The translations under genes and the position numbers were made by a program. From Salinivirga sp035268865 (lineage in GTDB: Bacteria > Bacteroidota > Bacteroidia > Bacteroidales > Salinivirgaceae): a stretch of 6,903 nt of DNA. The stretch is from NCBI RefSeq assembly GCF_035268865.1, contig NZ_DATFKB010000043.1, positions 1-6,903 on the forward strand, given 5' to 3'. How positions within the stretch are numbered: the first letter of the stretch is position 1; each line of letters begins with the position of its first letter. Below are positions 1 through 5,301 of the stretch, piece by piece. The notes under the pieces are model-generated. The model did no database searches. It saw only the letters and a list, made by a program, of their open reading frames with translations, and was not told where the DNA came from.

Positions 1-372
1 CGCATTGGTTGTTGTATTTATGGTTCTTCCTCCTGGGTTATCAAATTCCCATATTTGGCCAGAACCATCATTATCAACATTTTGCCAATCTGTTGGTAAG
101 GCCCCTGAAGAGAAATCTTCTGCAAAGATTTCAGCTTTTGAGTTGCCCTGGCTGTAGTAAATGTGAGTTTGCCTTGCAGGAGTGAACGTTTTTTTCTGTT
201 CCATTTCCTGCTTTTTAAGGCTTGTTTCATGGAGAGCCTGTTTGCCATCCATTTTTTTCTGAACTTCCTGCTTTCCGGGCGGAACTTTAAAAGCAGAGTT
301 CATTTTCTGCGCATTAGCTGCAAAGGCAAAAACCAGCATACTAATGGCAAGTGTAAATAATTTGTGTCTCAT
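1..372 (-). CDS. Secreted surface protein with choice-of-anchor J / cleaved-adhesin-like domain (N-terminal part, runs off left edge)
   Basis: This frame reads leftward from ATG at 372 and stays open for all 124 codons to the window edge, so the C-terminus is missing. The N-terminus is a clear signal peptide: MRHK, a hydrophobic core (about residues 5-19) and an ANA-Q cleavage site after residue 21. Residues 22-79 form a Lys/Gln/Glu-rich linker with KKQEMEQKK-type segments. At about 80-113 comes AEIFAEDFSSGALPTDW, then a D-N-D-G stretch and GQIWEFDNP. This is the characteristic opening of the beta-sandwich choice-of-anchor J (cleaved adhesin) domain of exported Bacteroidota proteins, often carrying a C-terminal type IX secretion signal. 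That signal would lie outside the window, so the export route is inference. Likely roles are adhesion, glycan binding or secreted-enzyme support; the exact function cannot be told. The gene is divergent from queG. Confidence 0.85.
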   Translation of the reverse strand, partial: MRHKLFTLAISMLVFAFAANAQKMNSAFKVPPGKQEVQKKMDGKQALHETSLKKQEMEQKKTFTPARQTHIYYSQGNSKAEIFAEDFSSGALPTDWQNVDNDGSGQIWEFDNPGGRTINTTTNA

Positions 373-447
373 AATAATTTTAACTTTTGGTTAATAGTTT
401 TGAAAATTCACTCTCAATTGTAAATTTAATTTATTTTTATGTTTATT

Positions 448-472
448 CAAATTTAAGTATGACAAATGTCAA
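448..472 (-). promoter_or_regulatory. Possible promoter of the leftward secreted-protein gene
   Basis: On the minus strand TAAATTTG (455-448) fits the Bacteroidota -7 consensus TAnnTTTG exactly, and a TTGACA lies upstream starting at 472. The gap from TTG to TA is only 14 nt, shorter than the usual 17-21, so the -33 assignment is weak. The element would give a leader of about 70 nt before the ATG at 372. Confidence 0.35.
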
Positions 473-628
473 GTATCCAGAAATCATCAATATATTAATC
501 TATTAAATTTCAATGTCTTAATACAGATTTTATAAAACCACTAAAAACGTTAATAATAAGTTATCGCACTGTTAACAAGCATGTTCGGGTTTTATTATAC
601 GCCTTACTTAGGCATTTCAGAATTAATA

Positions 629-657
629 TTGCACCTCCCATTTTTTCATTAATTTCG
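629..657 (+). promoter_or_regulatory. Bacteroidota-type promoter directly abutting queG
   Basis: TTG at 629-631 is followed after 18 nt by TAATTTCG at 650-657, one mismatch from the TAnnTTTG -7 element. The spacing fits the family. Transcription would begin around 661-664, at or just inside the annotated start codon. The queG mRNA is therefore probably leaderless from ATG 661, or has a leader of less than 10 nt before the in-frame ATG at 670. Confidence 0.55.
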
Positions 658-660
658 CAA

Positions 661-1599
661 ATGGCCTCTATGGAAAAGTATAGCGAAGACATAAAAAACA
701 AAGCGATTGAGCTGGGATTTCATGCCGCAGGATTTGCTGATTTGAGTCAAATAAGCCGGGAATTGGAAAAGTTTTACGATACATGGCTGGAAAAAGATTT
801 CCATGGCGACATGGCATACCTGAAGAAAAATGCCGCACAGAGGTTTCAGCCCGATTTACTGCTCCATAATGCCAAATCTGCCATAGTTGTACTGGCACCA
901 TATAATCACGGAAAACCACGACTGGCAAGCAATTACAAAATTTCACGGTATGCTGTGGGTGTGGATTACCATTTCGTAGTAAAACAAAAATTAGCCGAGT
1001 TGCTCAGCTTCATAAAAAACATCGATCCTAAAACAGAAGGCCGGGCCTTTACCGACACAGCACCGGTGCCTGAACGCTTTCTGGCAGCACAGGCCGGGCT
1101 GGGCTTTATAGGCAAAAACGGCATGCTGATTAATCCCGAACTTGGTTCGTATGTTTTTATAGGAGAACTTTACATCAACGCCACACTCAAATACGATAAA
1201 CCACTGGAAGGATACAGCTGTGGCGAATGCACCCGTTGCATGCAAGCCTGCCCCAACAATGCTATTGTGGCGCCGGGAGAAGTCGACAGCCGCAGGTGCA
1301 TATCTTACAAAACCATTGAACATAAAGGTGAATTCGAAGCAGAAGCAAACCTGTCAAAACATATTTTTGGTTGTGATATTTGCCAAAACGTGTGCCCATT
1401 TAACAAAAACGCACCAAAAATTGGCTGGCAGGAGTTCAGGGGCAAACCTGAGATACTCAATTTAAGCGATGAGGAATGGAAACAAATAGGCAGCAGCAAG
1501 TTCAAAAAGCAATTTGGCAATACTGTGCTTTTTCGTACCGGACTAAGAAGGCTGCGTAGGAATATGAACCGTATAGAAAAACAAAAGCCTGACAAATAG
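661..1599 (+). CDS. queG: Epoxyqueuosine reductase QueG
   Basis: QueG reduces epoxyqueuosine to queuosine in the wobble position of GUN-anticodon tRNAs, using cobalamin and two [4Fe-4S] clusters in the cytoplasm. The protein is 312 aa, slightly short but normal for this family. The N-terminal half is the cobalamin/substrate domain (DUF1730). It contains TDTAPVPER (131-139), whose Asp132 matches the conserved catalytic Asp region, and AGLGFIGKNGMLI (145-157), a family hallmark. The ferredoxin-like part has C187-x2-C190-x2-C193-x3-C197-P, then C213 and C238-x2-C241-x3-C245-P, enough ligands for two clusters. The basic C-terminus has no clear HEAT-like extension. ATG 661 is chosen because it opens the frame next to the promoter; ATG 670 is an equally plausible start that loses three residues. 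The gene stands alone, without other queuosine genes. Confidence 0.95.
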   Translation: MASMEKYSEDIKNKAIELGFHAAGFADLSQISRELEKFYDTWLEKDFHGDMAYLKKNAAQRFQPDLLLHNAKSAIVVLAPYNHGKPRLASNYKISRYAVGVDYHFVVKQKLAELLSFIKNIDPKTEGRAFTDTAPVPERFLAAQAGLGFIGKNGMLINPELGSYVFIGELYINATLKYDKPLEGYSCGECTRCMQACPNNAIVAPGEVDSRRCISYKTIEHKGEFEAEANLSKHIFGCDICQNVCPFNKNAPKIGWQEFRGKPEILNLSDEEWKQIGSSKFKKQFGNTVLFRTGLRRLRRNMNRIEKQKPDK

Positions 1600-1702
1600 C
1601 CAGAGCTCCAGATATTACAACCACTCCGGTTTTAAAAACAACAGGAAAATACCTGGCACCCAAAATGGATCAGATGAAAAAGTTGTGGACTTTTTTTACT
1701 AA

Positions 1703-1750
1703 ACTTTTTTTTCTTGCGATGCACTGAGCTTGTCGAAGTGAAAAAAAAGT
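1703..1750. repeat. Inverted repeat with T8/A8 arms around a REP-like core
   Basis: ACTTTTTTTT (1703-1712) and AAAAAAAAGT (1741-1750) are perfect 10-nt inverted arms. Inside, at 1722-1740, lies CACTGAGCTTGTCGAAGTG with CACT/AGTG ends. GCGAT (1716-1720) and ATCGC (1754-1758) give an alternative overlapping pairing. The core matches a motif I know as recurrent between genes in many bacteria. Confidence 0.55.
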
Positions 1751-1794
1751 ACAATCGCATGTCGCCTTAGCTTCAGCGTTTCACCTGCAGCAAG

Positions 1795-1811
1795 CCTTCG
1801 GCGACCGAAGG
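1795..1811. repeat. Perfect 7-bp hairpin
   Basis: CCTTCGG (1795-1801) pairs with CCGAAGG (1805-1811) around a CGA loop. No T-tract follows, so it is not a standard terminator. It sits just before the first copy of the 27-nt direct repeat. Confidence 0.6.
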
Positions 1812-1813
1812 AT

Positions 1814-1840
1814 GGCGCAAAAAATCAGGATCAAACTACG
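1814..1840 (+). repeat. Direct repeat copy A (27 nt)
   Basis: It begins GGCGCAAAAAATCAGG and ends ATCAAACTACG. It matches copy B (1992-2018) at 24 of 27 positions, with no gaps. Copies A and B start 178 nt apart. Confidence 0.7.
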
Positions 1841-1965
1841 GTTATTCGCCTATCGCTCATGAGGGTTGAGCCTTCGCGAAGATACAACGGAGCAAGGTTT
1901 CGCCATTCAGCCCGTCAATTTGATCGGTAACAAGTTTATGGTAACTTCTGGTAAACCATTAAGGT

Positions 1966-1995
1966 CCCCACTTTTTTCTTGATGAAAAAGTGGGG
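1966..1995. repeat. Perfect 11-bp hairpin
   Basis: CCCCACTTTTT (1966-1976) pairs perfectly with AAAAAGTGGGG (1985-1995) around an 8-nt loop, TCTTGATG. It runs directly into direct repeat copy B. It has no following U-tract and is flanked on both sides by other repeats, so a repeat-element hairpin is favoured over a terminator. Confidence 0.65.
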
Positions 1996-2018
1996 CAAAA
2001 AATCAAGATCAAATTACG
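1992..2018 (+). repeat. Direct repeat copy B (27 nt)
   Basis: It begins GGGGCAAAAAATCAAG and ends ATCAAATTACG, and differs from copy A (1814-1840) at three positions. Its GATCAAATTAC (2007-2017) is perfectly complementary to GTAATTTGATC at 2151-2161, which would close a stem around the 2032-2100 hairpin. Confidence 0.7.
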
Positions 2019-2031
2019 CTTCAGCCCGCTC

Positions 2032-2100
2032 TATCCAATAGATTAAATGACCTGAAAAAGCTGAACAAGCCTCTTTTACGTCATTTATATCGATTGGATA
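2032..2100. repeat. Long imperfect hairpin (20-nt arms)
   Basis: The left arm TATCCAATAGATTAAATGAC (2032-2051) and the right arm (2080-2100, GTCATTTA followed by TATCGATTGGATA) are complementary except for one mismatch and one extra T. An inner AAAAG (2056-2060) / CTTTT (2073-2077) pairing extends the stem into the loop. This is well beyond chance for a 69-nt interval. Confidence 0.7.
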
Positions 2101-2193
2101 TTCACTCCTACGCTGGCCCGCCAACGGCTTTAGCCCTCACGAGTTTACGAGTAATTTGATCAGGCCAGCCCGCTTTAAGCCTTGTCGTTGATG

Positions 2194-2229
2194 AGGTGGA
2201 TAACACCTGAATTGAGCGATTTTCGCTCA
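2194..2229. repeat. Two adjacent small hairpins
   Basis: AGGTG (2194-2198) pairs with CACCT (2204-2208). TGAGCGA (2213-2219) pairs with TCGCTCA (2223-2229) around TTT. Both are perfect and separated by only four bases, which adds to the folded character of the region. Confidence 0.5.
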
Positions 2230-2258
2230 CTGCCTCGTACCCAAAGTTTCGCGGATAA

Positions 2259-2310
2259 AGAAATTGTAAGATTTTCACCTTATCAATTCGGTGAAAAATC
2301 AACAATTTCT
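2259..2310. repeat. Long hairpin at right end of the repeat-rich element
   Basis: AGAAATTGT (2259-2267) pairs perfectly with ACAATTTCT (2302-2310), and TTTTCACC (2272-2279) pairs with GGTGAAAA (2290-2297). The two stems are separated by a small internal loop and closed by a 10-nt loop. To the right the sequence becomes AT-rich and unstructured, so this hairpin probably marks the boundary of the element. Confidence 0.65.
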
Positions 2311-2495
2311 AAGTCGGGATTAATCCAAAAATAAAGCGCTATTTTATATGTTTGTATTTTGATTTTATAGGCCATATAGAGTTCCCCATGATGTTTCAAT
2401 TGCACACCGTATAACCTTTTTCCTCCATTAATTAAAATATAGTTGCGTATCAAAAACTCGTCATGGCTCGGTTCATTACGTTCAAATCGCTCAAC
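2283..2495 (-). pseudogene. Start-less open frame, possible gene remnant
   Basis: The minus strand is open for 70 codons between stops. It reads with protein-like composition: VERFERNEPSHDEF, then ILINGGKRLYGVQLKHH, then YKIALYFWINPDLEIV and DFSPN before TGA. There is no ATG until residue 41, where a 30-residue peptide MAYKIKIQTYKIALY... could begin, with GGGGAA seven bases upstream. I do not recognise a family. The 3' end runs into the 2259-2310 hairpin. Upstream the frame is closed and a short fragment in another frame (LTYLSYQVIYGEELAAF near 2580-2635) might be related. It is either the decayed tail of a lost gene or chance. Confidence 0.25.
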
Positions 2496-2878
2496 TTAGG
2501 TAATAGTTGCTTTTATAGACGCAAAATATTAAATGTTTTCTAAGAGGCACTATATAGCAATCCTGGCCAAAGTCTAACAGGTATTAAAGGCTGCCAGTTC
2601 CTCGCCATAAATGACCTGGTAACTCAGGTAAGTCAGAGAAAATTAAGCTTAATTACTATATAATAATTTGGGAAAAAGATGCATAACTTGCACCATGATA
2701 AGAAAAGAACCCGCTACGTTTTCCGCCGTTAGCCAGGAATTTAGGTAAAAAAAATTAATGGGGAAAGACTACAAAAGTACGAAAAACAAAGTTGATATCC
2801 TATATTGACTCGTGAAATATCTTGCCTTAATTTTACCTGATTTTTGTGCTTAAAAAAGCCAATACAACACAGACCTTA

Positions 2879-2888
2879 GTAACGTTAC
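2879..2888. promoter_or_regulatory. 10-bp perfect palindrome upstream of pyrB
   Basis: GTAACGTTAC is self-complementary and lies 55 nt before the pyrB start, where an operator could sit. No known regulator site is matched, so this is only a candidate. Confidence 0.2.
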
Positions 2889-2943
2889 ATAAGATGACTG
2901 CGAACCTAAAATTGCTATTGAAAACGTAAACAAAACGAATCCT

Positions 2944-3852
2944 ATGAAGAACAAAAGCCTGATTTCAATCACCGATTATTCCAAAGCGGAATATCTCAGG
3001 TTAATTGAAATTGCCGAAGAATTTGAGCAAAATCCAAAACAGCAATTATTAGAAGGGGTCGTTATCGCGTCCCTTTTTTTTGAGCCCTCTACGCGCACAC
3101 GACTAAGCTTCGAAAGCGCCATTAACCGACTGGGTGGCAAAATAGTAGGTTTCACCGATGCTGCTTCCTCCAGTGTAAAAAAGGGCGAATCACTTAAAGA
3201 CACCATTTTAACCGTGAGCAATTACAGCGACCTTATTGTAATGCGCCATCCGTTGGAAGGAAGTTCCCGCTTTGCCAGTGAAATTGCACCTGTACCCGTG
3301 GTTAATGCAGGCGACGGCGCCAACCAACATCCAACCCAGTGTATGCTCGACCTTTACAGCATAAAAAAGACCCAAAACACACTCGATAACCTGAATGTGG
3401 CACTTGTTGGAGATTTAAAATATGGCCGTACAGTGCACTCCTTAATGATGGCCATGTCGAATTTCAACACCACCTTTAATTTTATCTCTCCTAATGAGCT
3501 GCGCATGCCCGACACATACAAAAACTACCTGGACAACCAAAATATCAGGTATTACGAGCATGATAACCTGGAAGAAGCTATTCCGCACGCCGATATTATA
3601 TACATGACGCGTGTTCAGAGAGAGCGGTTCTCAGACCCAATTGAGTATGAAAAAGTAAAAAACAGTTATGTGCTGCGTAACGCAATGCTGGATCAAACCA
3701 AAGATAATATGCGTATTCTGCACCCGCTGCCCCGTGTAAGCGAAATTCACGAGGATGTGGACAGCAATCCAAAAGCATATTATTTTCAACAGGCACTCAA
3801 CGGTGTATATATGCGTCAGGCAATTATTTCTTCAATTCTCGGACTTAAATAA
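2944..3852 (+). CDS. pyrB: Aspartate carbamoyltransferase catalytic subunit
   Basis: PyrB joins carbamoyl phosphate and L-aspartate to N-carbamoyl-L-aspartate, the committed step of pyrimidine synthesis, in the cytoplasm. The 302-aa length is normal. The carbamoyl-phosphate loop FFEPSTRTRLSFE is at 45-57, the mobile-loop Ser/Lys segment SVKKGES at 77-83, RHP at 101-103 and HPTQ at 129-132. The aspartate-side residues lie in DLKYGRTVHS (157-166), in MTRVQRER (Arg223 and Gln225) and in HPLPR (260-264). All active-site motifs are intact. The ATG at 2944 has an A-rich leader (AAACGAATCCT) and no Shine-Dalgarno site, as usual in Bacteroidota. pyrI follows after 13 nt, so the two are co-transcribed and should form the class B c6r6 holoenzyme. 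No attenuator-like leader was found upstream. Confidence 0.97.
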   Translation: MKNKSLISITDYSKAEYLRLIEIAEEFEQNPKQQLLEGVVIASLFFEPSTRTRLSFESAINRLGGKIVGFTDAASSSVKKGESLKDTILTVSNYSDLIVMRHPLEGSSRFASEIAPVPVVNAGDGANQHPTQCMLDLYSIKKTQNTLDNLNVALVGDLKYGRTVHSLMMAMSNFNTTFNFISPNELRMPDTYKNYLDNQNIRYYEHDNLEEAIPHADIIYMTRVQRERFSDPIEYEKVKNSYVLRNAMLDQTKDNMRILHPLPRVSEIHEDVDSNPKAYYFQQALNGVYMRQAIISSILGLK

Positions 3853-3865
3853 AACGATAACAACT

Positions 3866-4321
3866 ATGAAAGATAAAACACTCAGCGTAAGCGCAATTGG
3901 AAAAGGGACAGTTATCGACCACATTCCGGCCGACAGTCTTTTTGATGTGCTTTCCATATTAAAACTGGATGAGCTCGACAGTCAAATCACTTTTGGAACC
4001 AATCTCAAAAGCGAAAAATACGGTAAAAAGGCCATCATTAAACTTGAAGGTAAGTTTTTTAAAGATGATGAAATTAACCGTATTGCCCTTGTAGCACCAG
4101 AGGCCAAGTTAAACATCATTGATGATTACCATGTGGTTGAGAAAAAGGTAGTGGGACTACCCGATGAAGTGGAAGGAATTGCTAAATGCATGAATCCAAA
4201 ATGTGTTACCAATCAGGAAAACATCATCACGAAATTCACAGTAATCGATAAAAAACATGTAGATCTCAAGTGCCATTATTGTGAAAAAGTAACTGATAAA
4301 CCAAATCTGGAAATCATTTAA
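3866..4321 (+). CDS. pyrI: Aspartate carbamoyltransferase regulatory subunit
   Basis: PyrI binds ATP, CTP and UTP and transmits allosteric control to PyrB. The start is ATG 3866 (MKDKTLSVSAIGKG), not an upstream ATG at 3755 inside pyrB. From 3866 the product is 151 aa, the family length, and aligns from its first residues. The nucleotide-site residues are visible: Asp18-His19 in TVIDHIP, Lys59 in AIIKLEG, Asn83 and Tyr88 in LNIIDDYHVV, and Lys93. They match E. coli Asp19, His20, Lys60, Asn84, Tyr89 and Lys94. The zinc domain has C108-x4-C113 and C136-x2-C139, which mediates contact with the catalytic chain. Everything needed for allosteric control is present, so feedback inhibition is expected; its direction for each nucleotide cannot be read from sequence. 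Confidence 0.97.
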   Translation: MKDKTLSVSAIGKGTVIDHIPADSLFDVLSILKLDELDSQITFGTNLKSEKYGKKAIIKLEGKFFKDDEINRIALVAPEAKLNIIDDYHVVEKKVVGLPDEVEGIAKCMNPKCVTNQENIITKFTVIDKKHVDLKCHYCEKVTDKPNLEII

Positions 4322-4368
4322 AAACGCCAAACAAAAAATAACGCATCAAGGGGTATGAATAAGCATTA

Positions 4369-4388
4369 AAATCTCAAATTTGAGGTTT
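4369..4388 (+). terminator. Palindrome after pyrI, possible weak terminator
   Basis: CTCAAATTTGAG (4373-4384) is a perfect 12-bp palindrome, extended by a T-G wobble and three A-T pairs to 4369-4388. It begins about 47 nt after the pyrI stop. The stem is AT-rich, the loop would have to open from the centre, and only TTTATT follows. A terminator is possible but unproven. Confidence 0.3.
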
Positions 4389-4540
4389 ATTAAGATTCTT
4401 CATCCTGAAAAAGCTGCAGCCTCTTACTCATGGTAAACACCCCGGTTTAGAGCATCCAAAGCATAAAATGCAGTGTTTCACAGAAATTAAATATGATTTT
4501 TTTTCAACGGTTAGATGCAATCTTTTTGTTCCACGTTATA

Positions 4541-4590
4541 TTTCTCGCAGAGTTGCGCAGAACTCTCTTTGCGGGCATTTGCGGTGTGTT
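4541..4590. repeat. Dispersed 'CGCAGAG / TTTGCGG' intergenic repeat
   Basis: The stretch reads CTCGCAGAGTTGCGCAGA, then CTCTCTTTGCGG, then CATTTGCGGTGT. It is built of degenerate roughly 9-10-nt units (GCAGAG, GCGCAGA, TTTGCGG twice). I recognise this style of sequence as a repeat scattered through intergenic DNA of many bacteria, Bacteroidota included. It is richer in G+C than the flanks. Copy number in this genome is unknown. Confidence 0.5.
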
Positions 4591-4786
4591 TAATCATGGA
4601 GGTTTCATCCCAAAAAATCATCGGCGAAATTATATTCCGATGCAAATTCAAACATATTGCCCCTCAGATTCCTTTCAGGAAGCAAAAAGGAATGCACAAA
4701 CAATAAATCACAGGAAAAAGAATCGAAAAATTTTTGAGATATAAGTAAATTTCAACCCTGTAAATCATCAACTTAAACGAAACCCT

Positions 4787-5266
4787 ATGATAAAACTCAA
4801 TAATCCCTACGCAAAGCTGGAAGGCTATAATTGCTTTGCCTGCGCACCTGATAACCATGATGGCTTAAAAATGACTTTTTATGAAGATGGCGAAGAGGTT
4901 GTTTCTGAATGGCAACCCACCAAACAATTTGAAGGTTTTTACCATGTGCTTCATGGCGGCATACAAGCCACTATTATGGACGAAATTGCCAATTGGGTTG
5001 TTGCCATAAAAACCGACACCTCGGGAATGACCATTGAGATGACCACCCAATACCATAAACCTGTAATGATTGAAGACGGCCACCCTGTTACGATACGTGC
5101 CAGATTGACAGAAAAAAACCGAAAAAAGGCTCATATTCATGCTCAAATTTTTAATTTTGCCGGCGATTTATGTTCAGAAGGAAAAGTGGTGTATTATTTG
5201 TTTCCTCCACAAGTAGCGGCCAAAAAACTATATTATCCGGGCCGCGATGCTTTTTTTGAAAAGTGA
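4787..5266 (+). CDS. PaaI-like hotdog-fold acyl-CoA thioesterase
   Basis: This predicted cytoplasmic thioesterase hydrolyses acyl- or aryl-CoA thioesters; the substrate cannot be told. The 159-aa protein is a single hotdog domain of the PaaI/4HBT superfamily. The signature is HGGIQATIMDEIANW (56-70): His56-Gly-Gly, then Asp65 in the position of the catalytic acid on the central helix. It is followed by the strands TIEMTTQYHKPVMI (82-95) and VTIRARLTEKNRKKAHIHAQI (101-121). An N-terminal NCFACAPDNHDGLKM (15-29), with Cys16 and Cys19, is typical of the subfamily with a C-F-x-C-G-like opening. The ATG at 4787 has an A-rich leader. The stop codon lies 35 nt before the flavodiiron start, so the two may be co-transcribed, but no functional link between them is obvious. 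Confidence 0.85.
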   Translation: MIKLNNPYAKLEGYNCFACAPDNHDGLKMTFYEDGEEVVSEWQPTKQFEGFYHVLHGGIQATIMDEIANWVVAIKTDTSGMTIEMTTQYHKPVMIEDGHPVTIRARLTEKNRKKAHIHAQIFNFAGDLCSEGKVVYYLFPPQVAAKKLYYPGRDAFFEK

Positions 5267-5301
5267 AACAAATTAGAAAAAATATTGTAATCTATAGTAG
5301 C

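Larger units (their letters stand above)
1681..2310. repeat. Composite repeat-rich, highly structured intergenic element
   Basis: This 630-nt stretch combines at least six hairpins, a 27-nt direct repeat with 24 matches, a repeated TTCAGCCCG (1906-1914 and 2020-2028), and four GATCAAA-type units in alternating orientation. It also includes CACTGAGCTTGTCGAAGTG, which I recognise as a widespread REP-like intergenic motif. Several minus-strand reading frames (for example one containing PDQITRKLVRAKAVGG) run through it; they resemble peptides mis-called from such repeats and are not accepted as genes. The limits are set by the first T-tract arm and the last hairpin and are approximate. A dispersed repeat family is the favoured reading; a structured RNA is the alternative. 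Confidence 0.55.
1600..2943. other. Long intergenic region without a convincing gene
   Basis: The 1.34 kb between queG and pyrB holds no credible full-length gene. About 1681-2310 is dense with hairpins and short repeats, listed separately. About 2311-2943 is AT-rich and holds a start-less minus-strand open frame (2283-2495), a 10-bp palindrome near pyrB and otherwise nothing I can name. No tRNA, riboswitch or transposase was recognised. The pyrB promoter must lie in the right part, but I found no box close enough to consensus to mark. Confidence 0.7.
4322..4786. other. Intergenic region after pyrBI
   Basis: These 465 nt contain no gene I accept. They hold a palindrome just after pyrI (4369-4388), a G+C-richer 'CGCAGAG/TTTGCGG' repeat (4541-4590) and a 6-bp inverted repeat, CATCGG (4619-4624) / CCGATG (4637-4642). 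Open frames of 63-83 codons cross the repeat but show no family resemblance. The leader before the thioesterase (AAACGAAACCCT) resembles that of pyrB. Confidence 0.6.

Noticed and set aside
18..248. Minus-strand 76-codon ORF at the left edge
   Set aside because: It is out of frame with the signal-peptide-bearing frame 1-372, which has clear domain resemblance.
1966..1995. Rho-independent terminator of queG
   Set aside because: The stem is perfect but no U-tract follows, and it lies about 370 nt after the stop inside the repeat block.
2108..2305. Minus-strand 65-codon ORF (MLIFHRIDKVKILQF... to ...VRAKAVGGPA)
   Set aside because: It lies wholly in the repeat block and spans three hairpins. 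Peptides like this are typical mis-calls from dispersed repeats, so it is not counted as a gene.
1681..2310. CRISPR array or transposon with a transposase
   Set aside because: The repeats are not evenly spaced, there are no unique spacers of uniform size, and no transposase-like frame is present.
2471..2500. tRNA T-loop-like GTTCAAATC
   Set aside because: The flanking bases do not form the 5-bp T-stem and no acceptor or anticodon arm fits around it.
3755..3865. Upstream extension of pyrI from ATG 3755
   Set aside because: The extra 37 residues are pyrB read in another frame and do not belong to the family. ATG 3866 gives the normal length and N-terminus.
4493..4744. Plus-strand ORFs of 83 and 63 codons between pyrI and the thioesterase
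   Set aside because: They are overlapping frames across a dispersed repeat, with low-complexity translation and no family resemblance.
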